Positions 8,647 through 20,100 of a stretch of DNA of 54,096 nucleotides are shown here, piece by piece; the first letter of the stretch is position 1; the number at the start of each line of letters is the position of its first letter. This DNA comes from an uncultured Pelagibacteraceae bacterium (GTDB lineage Bacteria > Pseudomonadota > Alphaproteobacteria > Pelagibacterales > Pelagibacteraceae): NCBI GenBank assembly GCA_902554765.1, contig CACDPY010000005.1, positions 1 to 54,096 on the forward strand, in the 5' to 3' direction. A program made the translations under genes and the position numbers. Under the pieces are notes generated by a model. That model did not search any database and was not told the origin of the DNA. It worked only from the letters and a program-made list of their open reading frames with translations.

Positions 8647-11061
8647 TTAAGATCGAATTTTAGCACCAGTTTTATTTTCTACTGTTTCAATGATTAATTT
8701 ATTTATTTTTTCTAAGTCACTGTCATTCAGAGTTTTTTCGAATGACTGAATTGTAACACTTATTGCTATAGATTTTTGATTTTCTGGAATATTATCACCC
8801 TCATAAACATCAAAAACTTTTACATTACTTATTAAATTTTGATCAACACTAGAAATGATATAAATAATCTCTTGGGCACTGACCTCTTTATTAACTACAA
8901 ATGCAAAATCCCTCTCTGATTTTTGATAGTCTGAAACTCTGAATTTTGTTTTTTGATCATTTAATGTTTTTTGAGGTAATTTTAAATTATCCAGAAAAAT
9001 TTCAAAACCTACAAGTGACTCTGTCTTTAAATCTATACCTTTTAATATATTAGGATGTATTTCACCAAAATATGCTGCTACCTGATCTTTTCCTTTATTT
9101 AAAAATAATCTTCCTGATTTGCCAGGATGATAATAGTTAGGCGTTTGATTATCTGTAAAAAATTTTTCAGAACTATAGCCTGCTTCGACAAGAGTTAGAA
9201 CAACATCTCTTTTGATATCAAATACATCTACATTTCTATCTTTTTCAACCCAGGATAATCTTGACTTCTTACCTGCCGATAAACCACAAATTATTGTATT
9301 TTGCTCACCAGGATTATATCCAGTAAAAATAGGACCTATTTCAAATATTGATAGATCTTTAAACCCTCTATCTAAATTTTTTTTAATACACATAATTAAA
9401 TTTGAAAATATAGAGTTTCTTAAAACTCCTAATTCAGAACTTATCGGATTTATAATCTTAATTTCTTTATTTGAGCCCTTAAAATAATTATTGTGGTTCG
9501 AATCAGTGAATGACCAAGTAATTGCCTCTAAATATCCCTTTGACGCAATCGCTCTTTGTAAAAAATGAAATAATTTTTGAGCTTTAGTTAAAGTAGATTT
9601 AGTTCTTTCTTTAATTGGTTCAATTGTTTTTATTTTATCATAACCACTTATCCTGACTAATTCCTCCACAATATCTACCTGTTGTGAAATATCAGGCCTC
9701 CAAGATGGAATGGTCAACTTAAGATGATTTTTTTCTTTTTTTGATTTAAAACCTAGATCATCTAAAATTTTAACCATTTCTTTAGTTGAAATTTTAAACC
9801 CTGATATTTTTTCAAATGAGTTAGGATTGAATTTAATAGTTTTATTTTTAAAATTTTCAATTTTTTGAATATCTACTTTGCTTATTTCACCACCACAAAT
9901 TTTTTTAATTAATGATGCAGCTTTGTTTAAACCATCTTCAATTGATAGTGGATCAATACCTCTTTCAAACCTAAATTTTGCATCTGTATCAAGATTTAAC
10001 TTTTTTGCAGTATTCCTTATTGATCTTGGTTCAAAATAAGCTGACTCTAATAATAAATTTTTTGTATCAAATTCTGTACCTGATCTTACGCCTCCAATTA
10101 TTCCACCTAGTCCAAGTACTCCCTTGTTATCACTTATGACACACATGCCTTTTTCTAATTTATATTTTTTATTATCAAGGGCTGTGAATTCCTCACCAGA
10201 TTTAGAGTTTCGAACTACAATCCCTTTTTCAATTTTATCAGCATCATAAGCATGTAATGGACGATTAATATCAATCATTACATAATTTGTTATATCCACT
10301 ATCGCTGAAATAGGTTTTTGACCTATTGAAATTAATTTATCCTTCAGCCATTGGGGACTTTCAGTATTTTTGACATTGGTAATCAAACAACTTCCAAATA
10401 TACTACATCCTTGACCACTTTCTTTGTTTATTTTTATCTTTATTTTTTGTTTCGTTTTCGATTTTATTTTTTTTTCATTTATATTCTTCATCTTTCCAAA
10501 GCCAGAAGCAGCAAGATCCCTTGCTATTCCTCTTACACCAAGACAATCTGGTCTATTAGGGGTTATTGATAAATCTATTAGGTTTGAGTTTGAGTTTGAA
10601 TTTGAAAAAAAATTTTTTCCAATATTTTTTTCATATTTTGTTGATGCTAATTCTGTTATACCATCACTTTCATCTGATAAATTTAATTCAGACTCAGAAC
10701 AAAGCATTCCATAAGAAGTGACGTCTCTAATTTTAGCTACTACTAATTTTGTTTTAGTTTTAGGAATGATTGCTCCAGGAGGAGCATATATTGTAATTAA
10801 TCCCTCTCTTGCATTTTTAGCACCACATACAACTTTTTTAAATTCTTTGTTTCCGATATTTACATCACAAACTTTAAGTCTATCTGCATTTGGATGTTTT
10901 TCTACCTTTACAATTTTAGCTATTTTAAATAAATCTAGTCCTGCAGATAAGTTGTCAACACTCTCGACCTCTAAACCAATGTCGGTCAATTGTTCTAAAA
11001 GTTTTTCTTCTTTTAAGTTTGTACTTAAGTGATCTTTGAGCCAATCAAATGTGATCTTCAT
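8647..11061 (-). CDS. pheT: Phenylalanyl-tRNA synthetase beta subunit
   Basis: The 804-residue protein has the full bacterial PheT architecture: an N-terminal tRNA-binding OB fold (about residues 40-150, with [13 protein letters not shown]), the B3/B4 editing region (about 210-385), B5, the catalytically inert class II-like core, and a C-terminal FDX-ACB domain (about 712-804, beginning [17 protein letters not shown]). With PheS it forms an (alpha-beta)2 enzyme that charges tRNA-Phe and edits misacylated Tyr. Its start overlaps the pheS stop by 4 bases (ATGA), giving coupled translation of the two subunits. A repetitive run of asparagine and serine codons at about residues 153-160 (SNSNSNSN) lies in a loop. 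Confidence 0.98.
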   Translation of the reverse strand: MKITFDWLKDHLSTNLKEEKLLEQLTDIGLEVESVDNLSAGLDLFKIAKIVKVEKHPNADRLKVCDVNIGNKEFKKVVCGAKNAREGLITIYAPPGAIIPKTKTKLVVAKIRDVTSYGMLCSESELNLSDESDGITELASTKYEKNIGKNFFSNSNSNSNLIDLSITPNRPDCLGVRGIARDLAASGFGKMKNINEKKIKSKTKQKIKIKINKESGQGCSIFGSCLITNVKNTESPQWLKDKLISIGQKPISAIVDITNYVMIDINRPLHAYDADKIEKGIVVRNSKSGEEFTALDNKKYKLEKGMCVISDNKGVLGLGGIIGGVRSGTEFDTKNLLLESAYFEPRSIRNTAKKLNLDTDAKFRFERGIDPLSIEDGLNKAASLIKKICGGEISKVDIQKIENFKNKTIKFNPNSFEKISGFKISTKEMVKILDDLGFKSKKEKNHLKLTIPSWRPDISQQVDIVEELVRISGYDKIKTIEPIKERTKSTLTKAQKLFHFLQRAIASKGYLEAITWSFTDSNHNNYFKGSNKEIKIINPISSELGVLRNSIFSNLIMCIKKNLDRGFKDLSIFEIGPIFTGYNPGEQNTIICGLSAGKKSRLSWVEKDRNVDVFDIKRDVVLTLVEAGYSSEKFFTDNQTPNYYHPGKSGRLFLNKGKDQVAAYFGEIHPNILKGIDLKTESLVGFEIFLDNLKLPQKTLNDQKTKFRVSDYQKSERDFAFVVNKEVSAQEIIYIISSVDQNLISNVKVFDVYEGDNIPENQKSIAISVTIQSFEKTLNDSDLEKINKLIIETVENKTGAKIRS

Positions 11062-12125
11062 CGACTTAAACCTCTATAATTTGTAGGAACATCTAATGGA
11101 TCAAAACCAAAGTGGTTCAGCCACCTATAGTCACAATCAAAAAAAGATCTTAGATCATTAATACCGTACTTAAGCATTGCTAATCTATCGATACCGATAC
11201 CAAATGCATATCCCTGAAACTTTTCTGGATCTACTTTTACATTTTTAAGAACATTAGGATGTACCATTCCACATCCTAAAATTTCCAACCATTTATCGCC
11301 CTCACCAATTTCAATCTTTCCATCTTTAATTTGATAACCAATATCAACTTCAGCAGATGGCTCAGTAAAAGGAAAATGGCTAGGTCTAAATCTCATTTTG
11401 ATTTTATTAACCTCAAAGAACTCTTTAATAAAATAATTCAAACATCCTTTAAGATGTCCCATATTAATATTCATATCGATATGAAGTCCTTCAACTTGAT
11501 GAAACATTGGAGCATGAGTTTGGTCACTGTCTGACCTATAGGTTCTTCCAGGTGCGATAATTTTAAATGGAGGTTTACCTTTTAACATAGTTCTAATTTG
11601 AACAGGGGATGTATGCGTTCGTAATAATTTTTGTTTTTTTTCATCTAGATAGAATGTGTCATGCATATCCCTTGCAGGATGATTGTCAGGAGTATTTAAT
11701 GCAGTAAAATTATTATATTCGTTTTCAACATCTGGACCCTCCTCAACGTTAAATCCAATTTCAGAAAATATAGATGATATTTCATCAATAGTCTGTGACA
11801 CTGGATGTATCTTTCCTCTTATGAAGGGTCTTTCAGGTAAAGTTATATCAATTTTTTCTTTATCAAGTTTTTGATTAATCTCAGTATTTTCAACTTCATT
11901 AATTTTTGAGTTAATTAAATTCTGTAATTCGTCTTTAATAAGATTTAGATCAGATGCAAATTTTTTTCTTTCAGAAACTTCGATAGTTCCAATTTTTTTA
12001 AATTGAGATGAAATGAGACCATTTTTTCCAAATAATTCTGATTTAATTTGGTTTATTTCTGAAAGACTTAATTTACTACTAAGTTTTGAAAGGAATTCTT
12101 CTTTTATTTTTTTAAGATCAGACAT
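11058..12125 (-). CDS. pheS: Phenylalanyl-tRNA synthetase alpha subunit
   Basis: This 355-residue class II catalytic subunit has an N-terminal coiled-coil arm (residues 1-90) that grips tRNA-Phe, then motif 2 in [31 protein letters not shown] and motif 3 in [24 protein letters not shown] and [17 protein letters not shown] complete the Phe-binding core. It attaches phenylalanine to tRNA-Phe in the cytoplasm together with PheT, whose gene overlaps its end by 4 bases. It lies about 43 bases after rplT. Length and motifs are normal. No leader peptide rich in Phe codons was seen, so attenuation control like that in enterobacteria is not supported. Confidence 0.98.
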   Translation of the reverse strand: MSDLKKIKEEFLSKLSSKLSLSEINQIKSELFGKNGLISSQFKKIGTIEVSERKKFASDLNLIKDELQNLINSKINEVENTEINQKLDKEKIDITLPERPFIRGKIHPVSQTIDEISSIFSEIGFNVEEGPDVENEYNNFTALNTPDNHPARDMHDTFYLDEKKQKLLRTHTSPVQIRTMLKGKPPFKIIAPGRTYRSDSDQTHAPMFHQVEGLHIDMNINMGHLKGCLNYFIKEFFEVNKIKMRFRPSHFPFTEPSAEVDIGYQIKDGKIEIGEGDKWLEILGCGMVHPNVLKNVKVDPEKFQGYAFGIGIDRLAMLKYGINDLRSFFDCDYRWLNHFGFDPLDVPTNYRGLSR

Positions 12126-12168
12126 CTTTACAGATTATTTCTTCAGTAAAATAAAACAATAGTGAAGA

Positions 12169-12525
12169 TTAATTTAAAGCAGATTGTGCTTTTTGGACAA
12201 TAGTTTTAAAGGCTTCTGGGCTATCATACGCTATTTCTGCTAGAATTTTTCTATCAATTTTAATTCCACATTTGCTTAAACCATTTATAAACTTAGAATA
12301 TGTTAAACCTTCGGCTCTAACACCTGCGTTTATTCTTTGTATCCATAAAGATTTAAAATCTCTCTTTTTATTTCTTCTATCTCTATAAGCATACTGCATA
12401 GCCTTTTCCATGGCTTGTCTTGCAACACGAATCGTATTTTTTCTTCTTCCCCATTGTCCTTTAACAGATTTTAAAACCTTTTTATGTTTAGCTCTACTTG
12501 TTACGCCTCTTTTTACTCTAGCCAT
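12169..12525 (-). CDS. rplT: 50S ribosomal protein L20
   Basis: The 118-residue basic protein begins [19 protein letters not shown] and contains [20 protein letters not shown], both diagnostic of L20, an early assembly protein of the large ribosomal subunit. It lies 2 bases after rpmI in the standard infC-rpmI-rplT order. In several bacteria L20 represses translation of rpmI-rplT by binding the mRNA; I could not identify the corresponding pseudoknot here. Confidence 0.99.
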   Translation of the reverse strand: MARVKRGVTSRAKHKKVLKSVKGQWGRRKNTIRVARQAMEKAMQYAYRDRRNKKRDFKSLWIQRINAGVRAEGLTYSKFINGLSKCGIKIDRKILAEIAYDSPEAFKTIVQKAQSALN

Positions 12526-12527
12526 CT

Positions 12528-12734
12528 CTAACCTCTTAAACTGTAAGGCATATACGATTTAACTATTTTTCCATCTTGTTTGGACATAGTAGTTGTGCCT
12601 CTTAATTTTCTTATTTGTGAATTTGTTCTTTTTATCATTCCATGCCTCTTTCCAGCTTGGGCCATTATAACTTTTCCTTTGGCTGAAATTTTAAATCTTT
12701 TTTTTGCTGAGCTTTTTGTTTTTAATTTAGGCAT
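12528..12734 (-). CDS. rpmI: 50S ribosomal protein L35
   Basis: This 68-residue protein starts [17 protein letters not shown] and continues with [19 protein letters not shown], the standard L35 pattern. It sits between infC and rplT. The 53-base gap separating it from infC contains a small hairpin (AGCCT-ATAA-AGGCT, 12785-12798) at the end of infC, which may serve as a weak attenuator or processing site; this is inferred from base pairing only. Confidence 0.99.
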   Translation of the reverse strand: MPKLKTKSSAKKRFKISAKGKVIMAQAGKRHGMIKRTNSQIRKLRGTTTMSKQDGKIVKSYMPYSLRG

Positions 12735-12787
12735 AATTGACCGGAGTTATACAAAGAAAGATTTAAATTTACAACTAATATTAAAGC

Positions 12788-13333
12788 CTATAAAGGCTGA
12801 ATTACCATGATCATTTGCTTGCCATCAAACTTTGGATGTAATTCTACCTTTCCAATATCCTTCATGTCTTCTTTTATTTTTGACATTAATTCATTACCAA
12901 GATGTGAGTGCTGAAGTTCACGACCTTTAAATCTAATAGTAAATTTAACTTTATCTCCTTTGGCAATAAATTTTTTTGCATTTTTGACCTTGAATTCATA
13001 ATCATGAGTTTCTGTTACAGGCCTCATCTTTATTTCTTTAAGTGCAACAATTTTTTGTTTCTTTTTTGCAAGATTTGCTTTTTTTTGAGCATCGTATTTA
13101 AATTTACCCATATCCATAATTTTACAAACTGGTGGATTTGCGTTTGGGGAAATTTCAATTAAATCAAGACCTTGGTTTTTTGCTTTCACTATCGCTTCGT
13201 TAGTAGCCAGTATTCCTAAATTTGATCCATCACTAGCAATCACTTGAACCTCGGGAGAAGAGATTCTATTATTAGATCTGGGACCTCTGTCCTTTGTCCT
13301 CTTTTGAAAATAATTTTGTTTGAAGTCTGCCAC
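12788..13333 (-). CDS. infC: Translation initiation factor IF-3
   Basis: The 181-residue sequence contains the IF-3 N-domain (NNRISSPEVQVI; GLDLIEISPNANPPVCKIMDMGKFKYD), the lysine-rich linker (about residues 80-95) and the C-domain (FTIRFKGRELQHSHLG). IF-3 checks start-codon pairing on the 30S subunit and prevents early subunit joining. The start chosen is GTG at 13333, placed immediately after the thrS stop codon with no base between, which gives the expected N-terminus before RSNNRI. IF-3 genes in enterobacteria use AUU for autoregulation; GTG here is a milder non-ATG start. Tight adjacency to thrS implies reinitiation. Confidence 0.97.
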   Translation of the reverse strand: MADFKQNYFQKRTKDRGPRSNNRISSPEVQVIASDGSNLGILATNEAIVKAKNQGLDLIEISPNANPPVCKIMDMGKFKYDAQKKANLAKKKQKIVALKEIKMRPVTETHDYEFKVKNAKKFIAKGDKVKFTIRFKGRELQHSHLGNELMSKIKEDMKDIGKVELHPKFDGKQMIMVIQPL

Positions 13334-15253
13334 TTAATTTGATGAAGCTTTATTTAAAGCCGAGAATGTTTTTAAGAATGTTTTTAGTTCCATATTTTCT
13401 TGTTTATTAGAGTCCAATCTTCTAATGGTTACTGAGTTACTGTCAACTTCTTTTTTACCACAAATTAATAAAAGAGGTATTTTTGCTAATGAATGGTCTC
13501 TAATTTTATAATTTAAATTATGGTTTTTTAAATCAACCATTGAAGTAATTCCAGCTTTTTTAATTTTATCTGAAACTTTTATTGCATAATCTTCAAAATC
13601 TTCAGAAATAGGAATAACAACTGTTTGTAATGGAGAAATCCAAAATGGAAATTTACCTGCGTAATGTTCGATTAAAATTCCAATAAATCTTTCAAGTGAG
13701 CCAAATAATGCTCTATGCAACATTACAGGTACTTTTTTTGTTCCGTCTTTATCAACATAAGAGGCATCTAATCTTCCAGGTAAATTTAAATCAACTTGTA
13801 AAGTTCCACACTGCCAGTCTCTTCCAATTGCATCTCTTAAAACAAATTCAATTTTTGGGCCATAAAATGCTCCTTCACCCTTATTAATACTATACTCTAA
13901 CTTAGTTGCTTTAACTGCTTCAAGTAAAGAGGCCTCTGCTTTATCCCAAACTTTATCTTCCCCAACTCTTACCTCTGGTCTATCGGCATATTTAAGAATT
14001 ACATTTTCAAAACCTAAATCTTTATAAATATCTAAAATTAAATTAGTTACCTCCAAACACTCACTAGTAATTTGATCCTCAGAACAAAATATATGAGCAT
14101 CATCTTGAGTAAATGCTCTTACTCTTAATAGGCCATGTAAAGCTCCAGATGGCTCATAACGATGTACTTTTCCAAATTCAGTAATTCGCAAAGGTAAATC
14201 TCTATAACTTTTTAAACCTTGATTGAATACTTGAATATGTCCAGGACAGTTCATCGGTTTTATCGCAAATATTTTTTCGTCTGGTGTTTCTGAGGTATAC
14301 ATGTTTTCTCCGTATTTTTCCCAATGCCCAGATTTTTCCCATAATTGTCTATCCAATATTTCTGGTGTATTTACCTCTCTATACCCGGCTGCATCTTGCC
14401 TGCTTCTCATATAATTAATTAATTTTTGGAATAGAGCCCAACCTTTCTCGTGCCAAAATACTGATCCAGGACTTTCTTCTCTGAAATGGAATAAATCCAT
14501 TTCTTTTCCAAGTTTTCTATGATCCCTTTTCTCAGCCTCTTCAATTCTTTTCAAATAATCGTCTAATTCCTTTTGATTTGCCCAGCTTGTTCCATAAATT
14601 CTTTGAAGCATTTCGTTTTGAGAGTCTCCTCGCCAATATGCCCCTGAAACTTTCATTAGTTTAAAAGCTTTACCAATTTTTCCAGATGAAATTAAATGAG
14701 GACCTCTGCATAAATCGTGCCAGGTTTCACCATGGTGATAAATAGAAAGTTCCTCATTTCCTGGAATACTTTCAATTATTTCGGCTTTGTATTTTTCACC
14801 TATTTTCTTGAAATGATTGATTGCTTTTTCTCTTTCCCAAACTTCTCTTCTTGTTTTTACGTCTTGGTCAATTATTTCTGACATTCTTTTTTCAATTTTT
14901 TTAAGATCATCAGTTGTGAAGGATTCTTTCCTAGCAAAATCATAATAAAAACCGTTTTCTATTACTGGTCCAATAGTTACTTGAGTACCTGGATATAATT
15001 CTTGAACAGCCATTGCCATTATGTGTGCTGTATCATGCCTAATTACCTCTAATCCTTCTGGATCTTTTGAAGTAAAAATTTTCACAGAGCTGTCTTTTTC
15101 TATAGAAAAATACAAATCCTTTAATTCTCCATTAACACTCATTATTAATGCTTGTTTGGCTAAAGATTTACTTATTTTTTCAGCTACTTCTAATCCTGTA
15201 ACTTTTTTTGGAAAATTTAAATTGTTTCCATCTGGTAAAGTAATTATAGGCAT
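13334..15253 (-). CDS. thrS: Threonyl-tRNA synthetase
   Basis: The 639-residue enzyme has the TGS domain (residues 1-61), the editing domain with HDTAHIMAMAVQELYP (HxxxH zinc/editing motif), a class II catalytic core with MNCPGHIQVF and LRITEFGKVHRYEPSGALHGLLRVRAFTQDDAHIF, and a C-terminal anticodon-binding domain with VDLKNHNLNYKIRDHSLAKIPLLLICG. It charges tRNA-Thr and removes mischarged Ser. ATG at 15253, with the GT4 stop directly adjacent upstream. It heads the conserved thrS-infC-rpmI-rplT-pheS-pheT series. Nothing unusual within the protein. Confidence 0.99.
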   Translation of the reverse strand: MPIITLPDGNNLNFPKKVTGLEVAEKISKSLAKQALIMSVNGELKDLYFSIEKDSSVKIFTSKDPEGLEVIRHDTAHIMAMAVQELYPGTQVTIGPVIENGFYYDFARKESFTTDDLKKIEKRMSEIIDQDVKTRREVWEREKAINHFKKIGEKYKAEIIESIPGNEELSIYHHGETWHDLCRGPHLISSGKIGKAFKLMKVSGAYWRGDSQNEMLQRIYGTSWANQKELDDYLKRIEEAEKRDHRKLGKEMDLFHFREESPGSVFWHEKGWALFQKLINYMRSRQDAAGYREVNTPEILDRQLWEKSGHWEKYGENMYTSETPDEKIFAIKPMNCPGHIQVFNQGLKSYRDLPLRITEFGKVHRYEPSGALHGLLRVRAFTQDDAHIFCSEDQITSECLEVTNLILDIYKDLGFENVILKYADRPEVRVGEDKVWDKAEASLLEAVKATKLEYSINKGEGAFYGPKIEFVLRDAIGRDWQCGTLQVDLNLPGRLDASYVDKDGTKKVPVMLHRALFGSLERFIGILIEHYAGKFPFWISPLQTVVIPISEDFEDYAIKVSDKIKKAGITSMVDLKNHNLNYKIRDHSLAKIPLLLICGKKEVDSNSVTIRRLDSNKQENMELKTFLKTFSALNKASSN

Positions 15254-16408
15254 TTAATTTAGTAATCTTTTATACTCTGAATAAGTAGAAAAACACATTT
15301 TTTCAACATTAAATTTTTTTATTACGTTTTTTCTTCCTTCTTTTGCTATTAATTGAACAGACATTTCATCCATTGTTATTGTTTTTATAATCATTTTACT
15401 TAAGGCATTTGCATCACCTGACTCAAACAAAAACCCTGTCTTTTCGTTGATAATTGTTTCATTTGATCCACCTATATTGCTTGCAATAATTAATTTTTCC
15501 ATAGACTGTGCTTCTACCGCAACCCTTCCAAATGCTTCGGGTTCTATTGAGGGAGAAATCACAATGTCAGAAACTTTGTACGCTAAAGCCATATCTTTAC
15601 AATGATCTATAAATTTGATTTGATTTGTTAAACGATATTGCTCAGTTAATCTTACCAGTTTTTTTTTATATAAATCTCTGCCTTGATCACTTCCTAAAAT
15701 GACAACATGAAAAGCTTCATAGCCCAATTCAATTTTTACTAAATTAATTGCCTCAATGAGCAACTCTTGTCCTTTCCAGGAAGTAAGTCTTCCTGGAATC
15801 AAAATAATTTTTTTTTCCTTGTTAATTTCCCATTTTTTCAAGAGTTGTTTTTCATCTGTATCTAGTTTTGTAGATGGGTCGAAGTAATCAACATTTATTC
15901 CTCTAAAAATTACTAGAAACTTTTTTTTAAATCCTAAAAATTCAGAATAGTTATCCTTTATATGTGAGAAAATAAAATTTGATCCTGCTATAATTAAATC
16001 TGATCTAACCATGATGGAATTATAAAATTTTTTTAACTTACCACTAAAATTATATGTGCCATGAAAAGTGGTAACAAATTTTCTTCTAGTAAGTTTTGTA
16101 GCAAATAAACATGACCAAGCTGGTGCTCGACTCCTAGCATGAACTATTGAAATATTATAAAATAAAATAATTCCTATCAAAATTATTCCATTTATAAATA
16201 TTAACAGAGGGTTTTTACTATGAACTGGTAAACGGATTAGTTTAACTTTGTCTTTATTAACGTATTTTGTTAAGTCCCCTCCACTAGTAACTATAAAAGA
16301 TTTGCAATTATTTTCTGATAAATAATGAGCTATATCGTAGCAACCAGTTTCTGCTCCTCCATAACCTAATTTTGGTATAACTTGTAAAACATTTATATTA
16401 GACGACAT
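15254..16408 (-). CDS. GT4-family (GT-B fold) glycosyltransferase
   Basis: The 384-residue protein has a GT-B fold: the N-terminal glycine-rich acceptor loop LGYGGAETGCYDIAHYL (about residues 14-30), a mid-protein nucleotide-binding start KIILIPGRLTSWKGQELLIEA (about residues 205-225), and the EX7E motif EPEAFGRVAVEAQSM (about residues 297-311) that contacts the donor sugar. Such enzymes extend lipopolysaccharide or capsule chains at the inner membrane. A hydrophobic stretch LLIFINGIILIGIILFY (about residues 69-85) may attach it to the membrane. Its stop abuts the thrS ATG, so it is the first gene of the translation operon, an unusual partner that is likely a lineage trait. Confidence 0.9.
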   Translation of the reverse strand: MSSNINVLQVIPKLGYGGAETGCYDIAHYLSENNCKSFIVTSGGDLTKYVNKDKVKLIRLPVHSKNPLLIFINGIILIGIILFYNISIVHARSRAPAWSCLFATKLTRRKFVTTFHGTYNFSGKLKKFYNSIMVRSDLIIAGSNFIFSHIKDNYSEFLGFKKKFLVIFRGINVDYFDPSTKLDTDEKQLLKKWEINKEKKIILIPGRLTSWKGQELLIEAINLVKIELGYEAFHVVILGSDQGRDLYKKKLVRLTEQYRLTNQIKFIDHCKDMALAYKVSDIVISPSIEPEAFGRVAVEAQSMEKLIIASNIGGSNETIINEKTGFLFESGDANALSKMIIKTITMDEMSVQLIAKEGRKNVIKKFNVEKMCFSTYSEYKRLLN

Positions 16409-16450
16409 TCAATAAGATTATATAATAATAGATGAAACTAATAAACTTTA

Positions 16451-17197
16451 ATGAATAATTTCAATTACCTAAAAATAACAAAATTCAAAAAAATCAGATA
16501 TTTAAAATTAGATCAAAAAAATAGTATCTACATTGTTTTTTTGCATGGATTTATGTCAGATTTGGAAGGTAAAAAACCTAAAACTTTTTTTAATTTTGCA
16601 AAAAAAAACAAACTTGGCTTTCTTGCTCTGGAATATTCGGGTCATGGAAAATCATCTGGAAAATTTACAAATGGTAATATCTCAATATGGACCAAAGAAA
16701 CAAAAATATTAATCAAGAAAATAGTTAAAAAAAATCGAATAATTCTAGTTGGTTCAAGCATGGGATCTTGGATTTCTTTAAATCAATTCAAATTTTTTAA
16801 AGAAAAAATAATAGGTTTTTTAGGAATTGGTTCAGCTCCTGACTTTTTAGAAAACCTGATGTGGAATAAATTTTCCAAGAATATGAAAAATGAAATAAAA
16901 AAAAATGGAATAATTCATTTAAAACATGGTGATTATGAATATCCAATTACTTTGCAATTAATTCAAGATGGGAGAATAAACAAAGTTCTAAATAAAAAGA
17001 TATATCACAAATTAAATGTGACTATGATACACGGTAACAAAGATAAATCTGTACCTGTAAATTATTCAAAAAAAGTTTTAAAAATTTTCAGAAATGCAAA
17101 AAAAAAATTAGTAATAGTTAAAAATGGTGACCATAGCTTATCTTCATCAAAATGGCTTAAATTATTAAAAAGAGAATTAAGATTAATTATTAACTAA
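16451..17197 (+). CDS. Alpha/beta-hydrolase (serine hydrolase)
   Basis: The 248-residue protein has the hydrolase oxyanion segment FLHGFMSDLEG (about residues 30-40), a nucleophile elbow GSSMGS with S103, and a probable catalytic aspartate and histidine in HGNKDKSVPVNYS and NGDHSLSSSKW near the C-terminus. It resembles the small carboxylesterase or acylaminoacyl-peptidase-like hydrolases common in alphaproteobacteria. No signal peptide is present, so it should be cytoplasmic. It is divergent from the GT4 gene with 42 bases between and overlaps convergently with the end of gltB by 8 bases. Substrate unknown. Confidence 0.82.
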   Translation: MNNFNYLKITKFKKIRYLKLDQKNSIYIVFLHGFMSDLEGKKPKTFFNFAKKNKLGFLALEYSGHGKSSGKFTNGNISIWTKETKILIKKIVKKNRIILVGSSMGSWISLNQFKFFKEKIIGFLGIGSAPDFLENLMWNKFSKNMKNEIKKNGIIHLKHGDYEYPITLQLIQDGRINKVLNKKIYHKLNVTMIHGNKDKSVPVNYSKKVLKIFRNAKKKLVIVKNGDHSLSSSKWLKLLKRELRLIIN

Positions 17198-20100
17198 CCT
17201 TTTTTTCTTTAGACTTAATCGTTATTGGATTTTCAAGTTTATCAATCATCTCTTTCGGACAAACTTGAATGAAATTTTTAATTTCATCATCAAAATTTAA
17301 AATTATATTTTTAGAAACTAGAGAATTTGTTTCTTTTGAGTGCTCTAAAACTAATTTTTTCAAAAAGTTTATCCAATATTCTGTCTCTATGGTCTGCCAA
17401 ACAACTGACTCTGGGTTTACTTTTTTTTCAAATTCTTTTGATTTATCATAAATAAATGCCATACCTCCAGTCATACCAGCAGCAAAATTATCTCCTACCT
17501 CTCCAAGAATTATGACTGTCCCCCCGGTCATATATTCACAACCATTTGAATCACATCCCTCAACAACTGTTGTCGCACCAGAGTTTCTTACTGCAAATCT
17601 ATCACCTGCTTGTCCTGCAGCAAAAAGTTTGCCAGAGGTAGCTCCGTAAAGAACTGTATTTCCAATAATTGTATTTTCATTTGAGACTAGATTGCTTTCA
17701 TCTGAAAGTTTAATTGATATCGTAGCTCCAGATAATCCTTTACCAACATAATCATTGGCATCTCCCTTAAGATTTAGTTTTAAACCTTTCATAGAAAAAG
17801 CACCAAAAGATTGACCTGCGGAACCTTTGAAATTTAAAGTAAGAAATTCATTTTCTAATTTTTCATAACCATATTTTTTATAAAGATGATGAGATATTCT
17901 TGTACCTACTGCTCTATTTGTGTTTTTAATAACAAACTCTTTATCAATTTTTTCTAAATTATCTAAAGATTTTTCTATTTCTGGCCAGATTTCTTGATCC
18001 AATGTTTCTGGTACTTTATTTATTTCGTGAGACTCACAGAATCTTTTGTTGTTACCTGGATCTGCCTGAACAAATAAAGGATTTAAATCTAAATCATCTA
18101 AATTTGGTGAAGCTTTGTTGACTTGCATTAGTAAATCTGTTCTTCCAATAATATCATTTAATGATTTAAATCCTAATTCAGCCAAAATTTCTCTTACCTC
18201 TGATGCTATAAAACTAAATAAATTAACAACTTTATCTGGAGTGCCAGTAAATTTTTCTCTTAATTTTTCATCTTGAGTGCAAACACCTACTGGACAAGTA
18301 TTTGAATGACATTGTCTTACCATTATACATCCCATCGCTACCAAAGCAGTAGTAGCAACCCCATATTCCTCTGCTCCCATCATTGCAGCAATAACAACAT
18401 CCCTACCAGTTTTAATTCCACCATCAGTTCTTAAAGTAACTTTATGTCTTAAATTGTTTAATGTTAGAACTTGATTAGCCTCTGTTAATCCCATCTCCCA
18501 TGGTATTCCAACATATTTCACACTAGTTTGTGGGGTTGCCCCTGTTCCTCCATTGTGACCTGAAATCAAAATAATATCTGCTTTCGCTTTAGCTACACCT
18601 GCAGCGATTGTTCCAATACCAGATGAAGCAACTAATTTGACCCCAACTCTCGCTTTTGGATTTATCTGCTTCAAATCATAAATTAATTGCGCTAAATCCT
18701 CTATTGAATAAATATCATGATGGGGTGGTGGAGATATCAATGTTACTCCTGGAGTAGAATGTCTTAACTGTGCAATTTCTTTTGTTACTTTAAAACCTGG
18801 TAGTTGACCACCTTCTCCTGGTTTGGCACCCTGTGCCATTTTAATCTCTATTTCGTTGCAATTATTTAGGTAATTTATAGTCACACCAAATCTAGCTGAC
18901 GCAATTTGTTTAACTCTGGAATTTGCACTATCACCACCGTCCATAATCTTAAATCTTTCTGCATCTTCACCACCCTCACCGCTGCAAGAAGCTCCTTTAA
19001 TTCTATTCATCCCAATTGCTAGTGTTTCATGAGCTTCTTTAGATAAAGCGCCATGAGACATGCTCCCACTCCCAAATCTTTTTAATATTTTTTCTATTGG
19101 TTCAACTTCAGATATTTCTATGGGTGGACCAAGTTTCTTTTTTCTAAAATTAACTAAATCTCTTAAGTTAATTGGTGGCAAATTGTATATACCTTCAACA
19201 TATTTTTTATATGCCTCATATGAATTTGAACCTACGGCACTTTGTAATAAATGTATCAGTCTTCCTTGATACTGGTGTGTCTCTCCATTTTTTCTATATC
19301 TATATATACCTCCAATAGGCAATATAGTTTCAGTGCTTTCAAAAGCTTCTTTGTGAATTTCCCTTATTTTTTTTTCAATTCCAACTAAGCCAATTCCTGA
19401 AATTTTTGATGTAACTCCAGGGAAGTAGTCATCTACAACTGTTCTGCTTAATCCAACAGTTTCAAAATTACATCCTCCTCTGTATGAACTCAAAACAGAG
19501 ATCCCCATTTTAGACATTATCTTTAATAAACCAGCATTAACTGAATTTATATAACGCTGTACACACTCATCAAAACTGTATTGGCCAAAAAGTTTTTTTT
19601 CGTGTCTCTGATATAAGCTATCAAAAGCTAAATATGGATTTACTGTTGTTGCTCCAACTCCAATTAATGTGGCAAATGAGTGCGTGTCTAAAGCTTCACC
19701 AGATTGAACATTAATTGAAACATAGCCTCTTAATTTTTTTTGTATTAAAAATGTGTTAATAGCCCCAACACATAGTAACATTGGCATTGGCAATCTTTCT
19801 GAAGAAATATCTTTATCACTAAGAATTAATTGAGTAACACCTTTTCTGACAGCAATTTCTGATTCTTTTTGAATTCTTTTAATAGAGTCTGCTAAATTTT
19901 CATCTTGTGAAAAAGAACAATCTATAATTACTGAATTTTTACCAAAAAAATTTATAAACTTGTTAAATTGTGAATTTGATAAAATAGGACTGTTTAAAAC
20001 ATAAATATTCTCTTTTGTTAAAGTATCAAAATCAAGAATATTTCCTAAATTTCCAAATCTGGTCTTTAAACTCATCACTTTATTTTCTCTTAATGAGTCA

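Noticed and set aside
10570-10620. Short repeat (GAGTTT/GAATTT units) inside pheT as a possible array.
   Set aside because: It encodes the SNSNSN loop in frame and is a simple in-gene repeat, not a CRISPR or mobile element.
10424-10714. A 96-codon phenylalanine-rich frame opposite pheT.
   Set aside because: It is an antisense shadow of lysine-rich codons in pheT; no homology or start signals.
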